DNA from: Mogibacterium diversum
GTDB lineage: Bacteria; Bacillota; Clostridia; Peptostreptococcales; Anaerovoracaceae
DNA: 64,000 bases
Reading direction: 5' to 3'
Assembly (NCBI RefSeq): GCF_002998925.1
Contig: NZ_CP027228.1
Coordinates: forward strand, 1,364,001-1,428,000
The translations under genes were made by a program, and so were the position numbers. Of this stretch, positions 9,000-16,780 are shown piece by piece. Under the pieces are notes generated by a model. It was not told where the DNA came from. It did no database searches and saw only the letters and a list, made by a program, of their open reading frames with translations. Position 1 is the stretch's first letter. Each line of letters starts with the position of its first letter.

Positions 9000-9377
9000 A
9001 TGTTAAAAGGATTTATAAGAAAAGCTGATATCGTCCTCTTTATAATCCTCATTTCACTTGGTATCGCCTCCTCGGTATGGCTCAGCACGACGAGTCATTC
9101 AGGAGACAAAGTCACCGTGACAGTAGATGGCAAGAAGTACGGAGTGTACAGCTTGTCCGAGGATAAAACTATCGCTGTAAAGCAGGGGAATAAGCTAAAT
9201 GTAATCAGAATTAAGCACGGCTACGTGACCATGTCCGAAGCATCATGCGAAAATCAGGTGTGCGTAAAGCACAAAGCTATAAGCAAGACCGGGGAAAGCA
9301 TAATCTGCCTTCCTAATAAAGTGGTCGTTTCGATAAGCGGAAAGGAGGCACACAAGTATGACTCAGTCTCGAGTTAA
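9000..9377 (+). CDS. NusG domain II-containing membrane-anchored protein
   Basis: 125 residues: one N-terminal transmembrane helix (about 8-28) and an extracytoplasmic NusG-II-like beta domain. The family cysteines ASCENQVC and a third in IICLPNKVVV are present. Function is not established; the family co-occurs with ApbE, Rnf and flavin-based electron transfer. It starts only 42 bases from the divergent apbE start, and its end overlaps the Gx-transporter start by 20 bases, so the two are co-transcribed. Confidence 0.85.
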   Translation: MLKGFIRKADIVLFIILISLGIASSVWLSTTSHSGDKVTVTVDGKKYGVYSLSEDKTIAVKQGNKLNVIRIKHGYVTMSEASCENQVCVKHKAISKTGESIICLPNKVVVSISGKEAHKYDSVSS

Positions 9378-9903
9378 ACACTCAACCGAGCCTTCACGGA
9401 GGACTCCTCGCGGCCGCAGCAACAATGTTGCAACAGTTGCGCTTCTAGCTTCACTGGCGCTAATTTTATCGTACGTCGAAGCTATTATACCATATACTCC
9501 AGGCATTCCGGGGATCAAATTAGGGATAGCTAACTTAGTAGCTGTTGTTGCGCTGTATAAGCTCTCTGCCAAATACGCAGTTATGTTAAATGTCATTAGA
9601 ATAGTAGTCGCTGGACTGCTTTTTACCGGTGTGTTCGGCATGCTCTACTCTCTCGCAGGTGCGACGATCAGCTTGATAGGAATGATTTTGCTCAAGAAGA
9701 CCGACCTCTTCAGCATTACCGGTGTCAGTATGGCAGGTGGTTTCCTGCATAATATGGGACAGCTCGCAATTGCGGCATTACTCATCAATGATATCAGAAT
9801 CTTCTACTACCTACCGGTACTGATGATCTCTGGAACGATAGCAGGAGTTGCCATCGGCGTAGTTGCAGAATTGGTGATTAGAAGAGCTAAGTTTATAAGG
9901 TAG
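9358..9903 (+). CDS. Gx transporter family protein (heptaprenyl diphosphate synthase component I-like, ECF S-type fold)
   Basis: 181 residues with about five hydrophobic segments after a basic N-terminal tail. It matches the family annotated as Gx transporter or Hpre_diP_synt_I (YTPGIPGIKLGIANLVAVVALY and AGATISLIGMILLKK segments). SD AAAGGAGG overlaps the upstream gene end. Its partners (NusG-II and ApbE) suggest supply of a cofactor or quinone precursor for flavinylated electron-transfer proteins; this is inferred from gene linkage. Confidence 0.8.
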   Translation: MTQSRVKHSTEPSRRTPRGRSNNVATVALLASLALILSYVEAIIPYTPGIPGIKLGIANLVAVVALYKLSAKYAVMLNVIRIVVAGLLFTGVFGMLYSLAGATISLIGMILLKKTDLFSITGVSMAGGFLHNMGQLAIAALLINDIRIFYYLPVLMISGTIAGVAIGVVAELVIRRAKFIR

Positions 9904-9918
9904 GCTTCTATTCATCAA

Positions 9919-9937
9919 TTATCAAAACGTTTGATAA
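9919..9937. repeat. 19-bp inverted repeat (operator-like)
   Basis: TTATCAAA and TTTGATAA arms around ACG, 15 bases after the Gx transporter stop and upstream of a separate terminator hairpin. There is no T-tract, so a protein-binding site or weak RNA stem is equally possible. Confidence 0.4.
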
Positions 9938-9963
9938 AGTTATGGATATACAGGTACTCACAC

Positions 9964-10008
9964 TGTTAAAGCCCCATTTGCTAGTCTACAGTAAATGGGG
10001 CTTTAACA
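9964..10008. terminator. Stem-loop terminator after the Gx transporter
   Basis: A perfect 16-bp stem (9964-9979 with 9993-10008) encloses a 13-base loop. It is GC-rich near the loop, with T-rich flanks only two or three bases long, so termination is likely but not textbook. Confidence 0.6.
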
Positions 10009-10184
10009 ATTAATGGTTTCAGTTCAATAGAATTTTTTATTCTTTAATTATATATTTTCATGAAAAATCTGCCCTTTCAAAGCGTATAATAGAAAGGTAT
10101 ATCATTAATTTACGGTCATATATAAGTGCTATTCATTTCTTATATATCATGTATATATGAATGATGTTATAAAAAGGAGGGATT

Positions 10185-11756
10185 ATGAAGAAAAAACTAT
10201 TAGCTTGTCTAACGACATGCAGTCTGCTAATCGCTATGTTTGCTTCGACCATGACAGTTAACGCGACTTCGCAGACGATAAAACCTATTTATCAAAATGA
10301 GCTCAACCAGGCCGGCAGAAACTCTCAGACTAGCAGAGGAATCAATATAGATGCATATGTTAGCGCAAGCCTTAACGGTGTTACGAGCAATTCCAGCAAG
10401 GCAGCAGATAATCCATATGGCAGCACACCAGCTTCCACATATGTATATAGTACAGTTGCAAACGCTGGTGACCTTATAGATGTTAATTCTAAGGATATAA
10501 CGCTACATGCGAATATCACCAATACAAATTCATCTGCTACTGTAGCAAACGTTTCTCTTAGACTCGACAACAACGGATTCACACCTTCTGCAACCAACTA
10601 TGCTGATGATTGGTCGGTAGACGCAGCAAGAGTGCGTGGAAATGATATTTTCGATGCTTCAACTAGATCAGATATAAATATCGAGTACCAGTTCAAAAAT
10701 ACCGCTCTCGGAACAACTACGACTACTAGGGCTAATGTTCTCGCAAGCGGGCTTCCAACTGGTTATACCTGGAGCGATTTGACACGAATCAATATCTCTG
10801 GAAATCTTCAGCCTAATGAAAGCGTTAAGTACAATGTTCCACTTAAGCTGACTGCGAAGGCTGGTGCAAAATCAACTTATACATTCCTCTTCGGTAACAC
10901 ATCTGGAGGAGTATACAGAACTGCTTCTCTTATCTTCAAGAGCATCAACAGGAACGAACTGGTTTCGTCTGTTCTTAACACTAGAATCCTAGCTACCTAT
11001 AGAAACAGCGATGGTTCATACACGGTTGCCGAGAAGAAGGTTCAGGACCTTATGCCTAATGCGACATCTAGCAATACGAAGTTCAACAACTTCCTAATGC
11101 AGATTCTAAGCACGTATGAGAATTCACCAGCTGACGGAGTGTTAACAAGCAACTCAGCATACTCGATTTCAACACTAGATATATTTAACGCTATCCATAA
11201 TGATGGTTACACAACGCTAGTTAGAAACGATAACACGCTTCTCCCAATCTACGCTTATTACACTAATGGTAGTTTGACACTTAAGGATGCAAGCGGAAGC
11301 CCAGTAAGCGTATCGGATTACGGCCTTAACTTCTACGCACAGATTATAAAGGTACTAGATGCGCCTGACGTAGTGAATTTAAAGGTTGGGGATAGCTTTA
11401 ATGCTGAGCAGAATCTGATTTCTGCAGTAAATCCTGTTAATGGCAGCCCGATCCCATATTCAGATCTGACTGTTACTTCGAATGTAAACACTGCAGTTGC
11501 TGGCACATACCATGTCACATACACCTATAGATTAGCTGATGGAAAGACAATCTCCATCACCACTAAGGTAAAGGTTTCCGCAAGGGATGCTTCGGGCAGT
11601 AACGCTAGCAGCACACCAGCAAAAAAAGCTAAGGTTGTTAAGAAGAGACACCTCTCTCCTAAGACATCCGATTCAACATCAGCGGCAAGCTTAATAGTGC
11701 TCTGCGCATCGCTTACAGCTCTAGGTGCTGTAGTTTATAAGCGCAAGAGATTCTAA
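10185..11756 (+). CDS. Secreted cell-wall-anchored surface protein with Ig-like domain and PKTS sorting signal
   Basis: 523 residues: signal peptide 1-27 (ends TVNATS), a long Asn/Ser/Thr-rich beta region and an Ig-like (DUF5011-type) domain around residues 395-465. The C-terminal sorting region has a basic stretch, LSPKTSD, a hydrophobic helix and the tail YKRKRF. The pentapeptide is SPKTS rather than LPXTG, close to the (S/N)PKTG signals used by clostridial sortases. TATAAT at 10085-10090 and AAGGAGGG before the ATG support expression. No sortase gene is in the window. Role (adhesion or scaffold) is unknown. Confidence 0.75.
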   Translation: MKKKLLACLTTCSLLIAMFASTMTVNATSQTIKPIYQNELNQAGRNSQTSRGINIDAYVSASLNGVTSNSSKAADNPYGSTPASTYVYSTVANAGDLIDVNSKDITLHANITNTNSSATVANVSLRLDNNGFTPSATNYADDWSVDAARVRGNDIFDASTRSDINIEYQFKNTALGTTTTTRANVLASGLPTGYTWSDLTRINISGNLQPNESVKYNVPLKLTAKAGAKSTYTFLFGNTSGGVYRTASLIFKSINRNELVSSVLNTRILATYRNSDGSYTVAEKKVQDLMPNATSSNTKFNNFLMQILSTYENSPADGVLTSNSAYSISTLDIFNAIHNDGYTTLVRNDNTLLPIYAYYTNGSLTLKDASGSPVSVSDYGLNFYAQIIKVLDAPDVVNLKVGDSFNAEQNLISAVNPVNGSPIPYSDLTVTSNVNTAVAGTYHVTYTYRLADGKTISITTKVKVSARDASGSNASSTPAKKAKVVKKRHLSPKTSDSTSAASLIVLCASLTALGAVVYKRKRF

Positions 11757-11822
11757 GATATGATGATTAAGCTTTATTTAACAGCACTTTAATAGAGCTT
11801 ATCGCTATAGATAATTACAATC

Positions 11823-11870
11823 AAAAACGACTGTGAGAAATGCGTTTTCGCCTCACAGTCGTTTTTTTCG
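11823..11870 (+). terminator. Strong Rho-independent terminator after the surface protein
   Basis: A perfect 15-bp stem (11823-11837 with 11852-11866) is followed by a run of T. Confidence 0.85.
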
Positions 11871-11946
11871 TGCCACTATTCTGTTATGTCCTGCCTATTC
11901 GCAGCACTGCGATAATCATATTCAGCATGCAGTGCTTCAGTACAAA

Positions 11947-12567
11947 TTAAAGCCCTGGAGTTTCTTCATTTACAGTATATATAATCATCCCGCCAGTCGG
12001 TTTACATCCCGTATTCCATAATCCCTCAAAATCAAGCCACTTATAACCGCTGTATGTCACGGCCTTAACCTTGAATCCGTCCTCGGTATCATCATATCCA
12101 TTTACAAGATACCAATGCCATACATAGTCGCTGTACCTTGCATCCTTGTGCCTGAGCGTAAGGAACGGAATCGGTAGCCCTGCATCTATCTGCTCCTTCA
12201 CCTTTTCCGCCGCCTCCTCGTAAGTATGATCTCCCGAAAATTCGCTCACATCCACGCGGTACTCGCCGGCATCCCTAAGGTATTTGACATATCCATTTAT
12301 ATAAATCGAAAGTTTATTAATTCCGGTGAATCTAGGCCATAGATAGTCCTCCATCATATGCGCAAAGTCTACGTACTCTTCTCGCTTAACATCACCAGCG
12401 TCAAATGGATATAGCTTCGTGAATCCAAACTCGCGCGCAAAGTACAAACTGCTCTCACACGCAGTCTCCGCACCACATCCACCTATGCGCATCCAGAACG
12501 TGCGAAACCAGTCCTGATTGCCACCATAAGATTCACCTATATAATGGTGATTCAATTCTCTCTTCAT
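11947..12567 (-). CDS. Papain-fold cysteine peptidase-like protein (C39-like), cytoplasmic
   Basis: 206 residues, no signal peptide. GGCGAETACESSLYF puts a candidate nucleophile at Cys31 (or Cys37) at the start of a helix. VWHWYLVNGYDDTEDGFKV near residue 150 offers the His and Asp, followed by a C-terminal GGMIIYTV strand, the pattern of C39-like peptidases. The substrate is unknown and no ABC exporter or leader peptide lies nearby, so bacteriocin processing is unlikely. The gene is convergent with the surface protein and shares its intergenic terminator. Confidence 0.5.
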   Translation of the reverse strand: MKRELNHHYIGESYGGNQDWFRTFWMRIGGCGAETACESSLYFAREFGFTKLYPFDAGDVKREEYVDFAHMMEDYLWPRFTGINKLSIYINGYVKYLRDAGEYRVDVSEFSGDHTYEEAAEKVKEQIDAGLPIPFLTLRHKDARYSDYVWHWYLVNGYDDTEDGFKVKAVTYSGYKWLDFEGLWNTGCKPTGGMIIYTVNEETPGL

Positions 12568-12658
12568 CCTAATCTATACCAATCCCCCAAAAGTAAAAGC
12601 AGGGCAATCACGCCCTGCGATATACGAAATCCTAATCCATATCTGGAATGTCGGCAGT

Positions 12659-12859
12659 TTATGCGTCAAGTGCAGCATTAAGAGCGTTCACCAGGTGATC
12701 TCCATCAAGTCCGTGAACCTGAGCAGCCTGTCCGATTGACTCTCCCTGAGAAGCAGGGCAACCGATGCACATCATTCCGTTCTGGAAGAATACCTGAATT
12801 AAATCTGGATTCTCGTTGATAACATCACCGATAATCATATCCTTTGTAATCTTAGCCAT
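12659..12859 (-). CDS. DUF1858 domain protein
   Basis: 66 residues covering a single DUF1858 domain: ITKDMIIGDVINENPD, a CIGCPASQGESIGQAA segment with the CxxC-like cysteines, and a helical C-terminus. The domain is also found at the N-terminus of iron-sulfur cluster repair proteins (ScdA/RIC). A stand-alone copy is typical of anaerobes and may bind a metal or act in redox chemistry; this is not proven. SD GGGG lies before the ATG. Confidence 0.85.
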   Translation of the reverse strand: MAKITKDMIIGDVINENPDLIQVFFQNGMMCIGCPASQGESIGQAAQVHGLDGDHLVNALNAALDA

Positions 12860-12984
12860 TTATCTTTCATCCCCTTTCCGAATGTCATTTATATTTTTCT
12901 ATTGCAACAGTAACATTTTGAAGCTATAAAATCAATACTAATAAAGTATCTTTTTAAATTCCTACTTATTCACTCGGAATTCAC

Positions 12985-13012
12985 TTTACATGTTGGTTTT
13001 TAGTGCTATAAT
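12985..13012 (+). promoter_or_regulatory. Sigma-A promoter for DUF2156-GNAT operon
   Basis: TTTACA (12985-12990), 16-base spacer, TATAAT (13007-13012). It lies about 65 bases upstream of the DUF2156 start. Confidence 0.65.
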
Positions 13013-13076
13013 GAGATGTTAATTTTGTAAAATAGAATCGTATAATTTGGTTAAGAAATTAAAAAGGGAGAGACTA

Positions 13077-13964
13077 ATGCTAGAATTTAGACCTGTCAGA
13101 TTAGATGACCAGGACTTTGCAAAAACCGTAATCTGTTCGAGCGGATGTCATGGTGCTGACTACAGTTTCGCTAATTTATATATCTGGAGGCATGCATACG
13201 AGCCAGAAATCGCTTTCATCGGCGAGCGTATGATCATAAGAATGCCTAAGTATGGATACATTTTCGCTTATCCTAAGGGAAGCGGGGATGTTAAGCCAAT
13301 TATCGATGAACTGTTAGAAGACGCACATTCGCGCGACCAGAAACTGATAATGCGTGGTCTCACGCCTAAAACGCTCGAAGAGTTTGAGCCTGTATACGGA
13401 GACCGTTTCACCATAGAGGAAAATCGTGAAGATGCTGACTACATATACACAGTTGAGAAGCTGCGTGACCTCAGGGGACGCAAGCTTTCGTCGAAGCGCA
13501 ATCACATCAAACATTTTGAGAGAAATGGCGAATGGGAATTTAAGCTCATCGAAAATGGCGAAGATATAGATTCTGCAAGAGCATTCGTCGCTGAATTCTA
13601 CAAGGAGAAGGGAGATCCTGACCTTGTCAAAGAAGCGGATGCTATCGAGCAGATGTTCGAAAACTATGAGGCGCTCGGTTTCTTTGGTGGGCTCCTATAT
13701 CAGAATGGTGAACCTGTTGCCTTCACTGCTGCTACTCAGCTCGACCAGCTCACCATGGATGTGCATTTTGAGAAGGCTCTTCCTGGTGTTGAAGGCGCAT
13801 ATACTATGATTAACCGTGAATTCGTAAGGGCAATCTCCGAGAAATTCCCTGATGTAGAATACATTAACCGCGAAGAGGACATGGGGCTTGAAGGTCTTAG
13901 GAAAGCCAAGGAAAGCTATCATCCTGATGTCCTTCTCATGAAATACACAGCTTATGAAAAATAA
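13077..13964 (+). CDS. DUF2156 (LPG synthase C-terminal-like, GNAT fold) protein
   Basis: 295 residues. I chose ATG 13077, six bases after GGGAG, over an in-frame TTG at 13047. The protein resembles the soluble C-terminal domain of phosphatidylglycerol lysyltransferases (DUF2156): KLSSKRNHIKHFE, FYKEKGDPDL, GLLYQNGEPVAFTAATQL and INREEDMGLEGLRKAKESYHP. No membrane part is present, so it probably aminoacylates or acylates a soluble substrate. The end overlaps the next GNAT by 11 bases, so the two are translationally coupled. Confidence 0.78.
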   Translation: MLEFRPVRLDDQDFAKTVICSSGCHGADYSFANLYIWRHAYEPEIAFIGERMIIRMPKYGYIFAYPKGSGDVKPIIDELLEDAHSRDQKLIMRGLTPKTLEEFEPVYGDRFTIEENREDADYIYTVEKLRDLRGRKLSSKRNHIKHFERNGEWEFKLIENGEDIDSARAFVAEFYKEKGDPDLVKEADAIEQMFENYEALGFFGGLLYQNGEPVAFTAATQLDQLTMDVHFEKALPGVEGAYTMINREFVRAISEKFPDVEYINREEDMGLEGLRKAKESYHPDVLLMKYTAYEK

Positions 13965-14982
13965 CTACATAATAAGGCCTAGGGAGGCTTCCGACCTCAA
14001 GGATTTTGTCTCACTACGCAGAAAAGTTTTCGGAGATGATGAGGGGTTTATCGAATTCTTTGATGCTTGCTTCCGAGATGACTATCTGGATTTTCTGATT
14101 GTCGAGGATCAAGATGGCAGCGAGGTGCTTCAGGCATCCCTCACCCAGTTCGACATGGGAAAATTAGTTGTTCCTGAGGGCAAAGTTTCAGATATAGCTG
14201 GTAAATCAATAGAGATGAGCTACGCAATATGCACCGACCCTGCGGCACGAGGAAAAGGTTACGGATCACACATAACCGTATATGCCAGAGAGATTGCCGA
14301 GAGCAGCAGAAAACTATCGATGCTCTCACCAGCTGAACCTAGCCTAATAAATTTCTATGAACCTCTAGAATATAAGAAGTTCATGTATGCCGAGCAGGGT
14401 TCTGTCATGGCATCCGAGCATGTTGATTTTGAATTCTCCCATCTTCAGACTAAGGTACTAACACCGCAGGAATATAATAATTATAGAGAAACGATTTTGA
14501 CAAACCGCGTTCATATCAAGCTGTCAGAAGGAGCTCTTAGATTCGCAGCTGGGCTGGTAGCTCCTTATACCTCGGGCTCTCTGCCTACTCTTGATGCTGG
14601 ATCAGCTGATTGGGCGGGCTCTGCGCCTGGCTGGGAAGCTGAATCAGGAGCACCTGATGGTTCTGGATTCTTGCTAATTTCCGATGGCGCTGAGCCTTTG
14701 GCAATCGCAGCGTGTGAGGCCGCAGGAGCGGACTCTCTCGCTGCGGCCGAGCTCCTCACCTTCAGTGAAGATGGCGGTCATAAGGAGCTCGGGATTGCAA
14801 TTGCCAAGGCACTCGCCACTAGATGCGGCGCTCAGCGATGCGACTACATGATGCCTAGCAGATTTGGGAGCGAAACGTCTGCCGCGCTTGGGATGATCTC
14901 GGCCAGCTACGAAGAGCTTGCTGAGATCTACAGCGCCGCTACTGGCGAGTGCCCTCCTTATATGGGCTTCACCTTCGGTTAG
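13954..14982 (+). CDS. GNAT-family N-acetyltransferase with C-terminal extension
   Basis: 342 residues. The N-terminal half is a GNAT domain: IRPREASDLKDFVSLRR, then motif A SYAICTDPAARGKGYGSH (acetyl-CoA pyrophosphate loop) and FYEPLEYKKF. Residues 180-342 form an Ala/Gly/Ser-rich domain that may be a degenerate second GNAT. It is coupled to the upstream DUF2156 protein, another GNAT-fold enzyme, so the two may modify one substrate in turn. Substrate unknown. Confidence 0.72.
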   Translation: MKNNYIIRPREASDLKDFVSLRRKVFGDDEGFIEFFDACFRDDYLDFLIVEDQDGSEVLQASLTQFDMGKLVVPEGKVSDIAGKSIEMSYAICTDPAARGKGYGSHITVYAREIAESSRKLSMLSPAEPSLINFYEPLEYKKFMYAEQGSVMASEHVDFEFSHLQTKVLTPQEYNNYRETILTNRVHIKLSEGALRFAAGLVAPYTSGSLPTLDAGSADWAGSAPGWEAESGAPDGSGFLLISDGAEPLAIAACEAAGADSLAAAELLTFSEDGGHKELGIAIAKALATRCGAQRCDYMMPSRFGSETSAALGMISASYEELAEIYSAATGECPPYMGFTFG

Positions 14983-15175
14983 CCCCAGGCCATTTATAAT
15001 TACCTAATCTTCGGACTCTGGACCAGATCTCAGATTTATTAATCTCGCCACCATCCATTTCGGACGCAGCTTCAGATTGCACAGAACCCAAGCCTCGAGA
15101 TCTCACCACGTACACGATTTTCAGGTCTCTAGGTCACAATAGACTTCGGTTCGCCCATAGGCAAAATATATGCAT
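14983..15175. other. Intergenic stretch without recognisable gene
   Basis: About 190 bases after the GNAT gene. I see no ORF with a ribosome site, no tRNA and no convincing RNA fold until the terminator at 15176. Confidence 0.5.
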
Positions 15176-15207
15176 GAAAAACCAGGAGTACCAGCTCCTG
15201 GTTTTTC
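15176..15207. terminator. Stem-loop terminator
   Basis: A perfect 13-bp stem (15176-15188 with 15195-15207) with a six-base loop and short A/T flanks separates the GNAT operon from the AT-rich islet. Confidence 0.75.
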
Positions 15208-15291
15208 AATGTGCTAATTGTCATTATGATTACTATCTATCCCCTTTTAAGCTTTTGCATTATCTATTTAAAAGTTAAGGCATAAATGATA

Positions 15292-15320
15292 TTGACAAAG
15301 ATATGAATGCATGTGATAAT
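15292..15320 (+). promoter_or_regulatory. Strong sigma-A promoter of the secreted protein gene
   Basis: Consensus TTGACA (15292-15297), 17-base spacer, GATAAT (15315-15320) preceded by TGT. It lies about 55 bases upstream of the 15373 start. Confidence 0.8.
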
Positions 15321-15372
15321 TTTACCAGTTAGATATATCTAATTAGCACTAAATAAGAAAGGAGCAAATCAT

Positions 15373-16101
15373 ATGTCGATGAAAAATAGTAATACTATAA
15401 ACATTATATCTATATTTTTAGTAGTTGTGCTTATAATTTCGTTATTTCCAACAATATCTTTTGCAGGAGAACCGACTAAATTAGATTCAAATAATAAGCT
15501 CATAATTAAAAAAATTTCAAAAAATAAAGTGAAAGTTATAGATGGAAAAGATGAAGCATTAATTTCTATTGTTGAGTCAGATAATAAGATAACTGTAAAA
15601 GTTAGTGAAAAGAATCCAGAGAAAAACTCTTATTTTATTGCAGATAAAGCTACTGGTAAAATCTATTCTTCTGAAACAAAAAATACGGTTGATATAAAAG
15701 AACTTTTTAATGATGATACTATGCTTCAAAAAGATAGTAATTCAACACTAGTTCAAAATAGATTATTAAAAGCTGGAAGAAGTGGATATGTTGGAACGGT
15801 AAATCAGTTTATAAGCTATAAACAACTTTCAAAATTAGTAACATCATCCTCTTCTGCCGCATCAATTGCAGGTGCAATTTTAACAATTCTAGGTTATGTT
15901 GGAATAACTGCGGCTAATCCAATAGCAGGAGTCGTATCAATAATCGGTGGAATAGTTACAGTAATACAACTAGGGATTGGATCAAAAAGTCCTTACCATG
16001 GAATAATAATAAAAATGAAAAAATACAGACATGTGAGATATAGAGCTGGAATGCGTTTGGTTAGATATTCATACGAAATAGCGGGTGTTTCACGAAAATG
16101 A
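15373..16101 (+). CDS. Secreted protein with hydrophobic C-terminal core, bacteriocin-like candidate
   Basis: 242 residues: signal peptide about 1-31 (FPTISFAGE), a lysine-rich mature region and a glycine/alanine-rich hydrophobic segment about 155-200 (SIAGAILTILGYVGITAANP, then GVVSIIGGIVTVIQLGIG). A strongly basic tail follows (KKYRHVRYRAGMRLVRYSYE). This resembles secreted bacteriocin-like proteins such as the geobacillin-26 family, though I cannot confirm membership. Its base composition is clearly more AT-rich than the neighbours, it has its own strong promoter, and a small membrane protein follows immediately. Transfer is likely. Confidence 0.5.
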   Translation: MSMKNSNTINIISIFLVVVLIISLFPTISFAGEPTKLDSNNKLIIKKISKNKVKVIDGKDEALISIVESDNKITVKVSEKNPEKNSYFIADKATGKIYSSETKNTVDIKELFNDDTMLQKDSNSTLVQNRLLKAGRSGYVGTVNQFISYKQLSKLVTSSSSAASIAGAILTILGYVGITAANPIAGVVSIIGGIVTVIQLGIGSKSPYHGIIIKMKKYRHVRYRAGMRLVRYSYEIAGVSRK

Positions 16102-16114
16102 GGTTTATGAAAAA

Positions 16115-16369
16115 ATGAGTAAATTATATAAAAATATAATATATATCTATGAAGCTGTTTTCTTTATGGCTTATGGAATATATAACATGTTTGATGTATC
16201 CCCATTACATTCTGCTATTAAAACTGGATCTGCAATATCCATTATATTAGTCTTAATATATACATATAAAATGCTCGAGAAAGACGAGAAAGAAAAGAAA
16301 GCTGCTAACATGACGGTTATGTTTCTATCGTTAAATTTTATGATTACTGTAGGGTTAGGTATTCATTAA
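16115..16369 (+). CDS. Small membrane protein next to the secreted protein, possible immunity protein
   Basis: 84 residues from ATG 16115 (GAGG eleven bases upstream; a GTG at 16085 is an alternative). Two or three hydrophobic helices with the charged stretch EKDEKEKKAA between them. It begins 13 bases after the secreted protein. Small membrane proteins in this position often protect the producer from its own bacteriocin; no homology proves it here. The stop lies at the junction with an ISL3 remnant, so the C-terminus may have been cut. Confidence 0.5.
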   Translation: MSKLYKNIIYIYEAVFFMAYGIYNMFDVSPLHSAIKTGSAISIILVLIYTYKMLEKDEKEKKAANMTVMFLSLNFMITVGLGIH

Positions 16370-16578
16370 AGTTGCATTACTAGTTGATATCCATCTTGAA
16401 GTACGGGATGATTGATTGTCCTAGTTTTGATCTCTTGAGAATGCATTTTGTAAGAGCACTTCGGACAGAATTGGGGTGTAGATACACTTCCAAAAGTAAC
16501 AATTTTCTTTAACCCTTGAATTTCGCAAGATAATAGCTCAAGGTCGTTGTCTTCTATGTGATGTTTACCCAAAAACAT
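16366..16578 (-). pseudogene. ISL3-family transposase, N-terminal remnant
   Basis: About 70 codons match the N-terminal zinc-binding part of ISL3 transposases: FCPKCSYKMHSQ, then a KTRTINHPVLQDGYQLV segment. A stop follows immediately after QLVMQL, and the whole helix-turn-helix and DDE catalytic region is missing. The cut falls within three bases of the end of the small membrane protein gene. No terminal inverted repeat pair could be recognised. Confidence 0.65.
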
Positions 16579-16593
16579 ATTATGAGAAAGTGA

Positions 16594-16625
16594 AAAGCGA
16601 GGCAAGCGTAACATTGCCTCGCTTT
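16594..16625. terminator. Stem-loop upstream of the ISL3 remnant
   Basis: A perfect 12-bp stem (16594-16605 with 16614-16625), GC-rich, with no clear T-tract. It could be an old terminator or an IS end structure. Confidence 0.4.
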
Positions 16626-16671
16626 CCATATACAATCTGCCCCGAAAACTAGCCTCGAAAAAACTTTGATT

Positions 16672-16722
16672 ACCCAAAAAACATGATTGACGAGATTCTC
16701 TCATCAATCATGTTTTGTTTTC
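16672..16722. terminator. Terminator of the wall-anchored protein gene (- strand)
   Basis: A 13-bp stem (16678-16690 with 16704-16716) is followed on the - strand by six T and on the + strand by a T-rich stretch. It lies about 65 bases after the stop of the gene ending at 16781. Confidence 0.8.
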
Positions 16723-16780
16723 TCATATCATATCTGAAATTTTCAGATATCTATGCTTAAGCTATTTAGTTTCCTAAATA

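Noticed and set aside
12860..13046. Riboswitch before the DUF2156 operon
   Set aside because: Only a promoter is visible; no conserved aptamer pattern was recognised.
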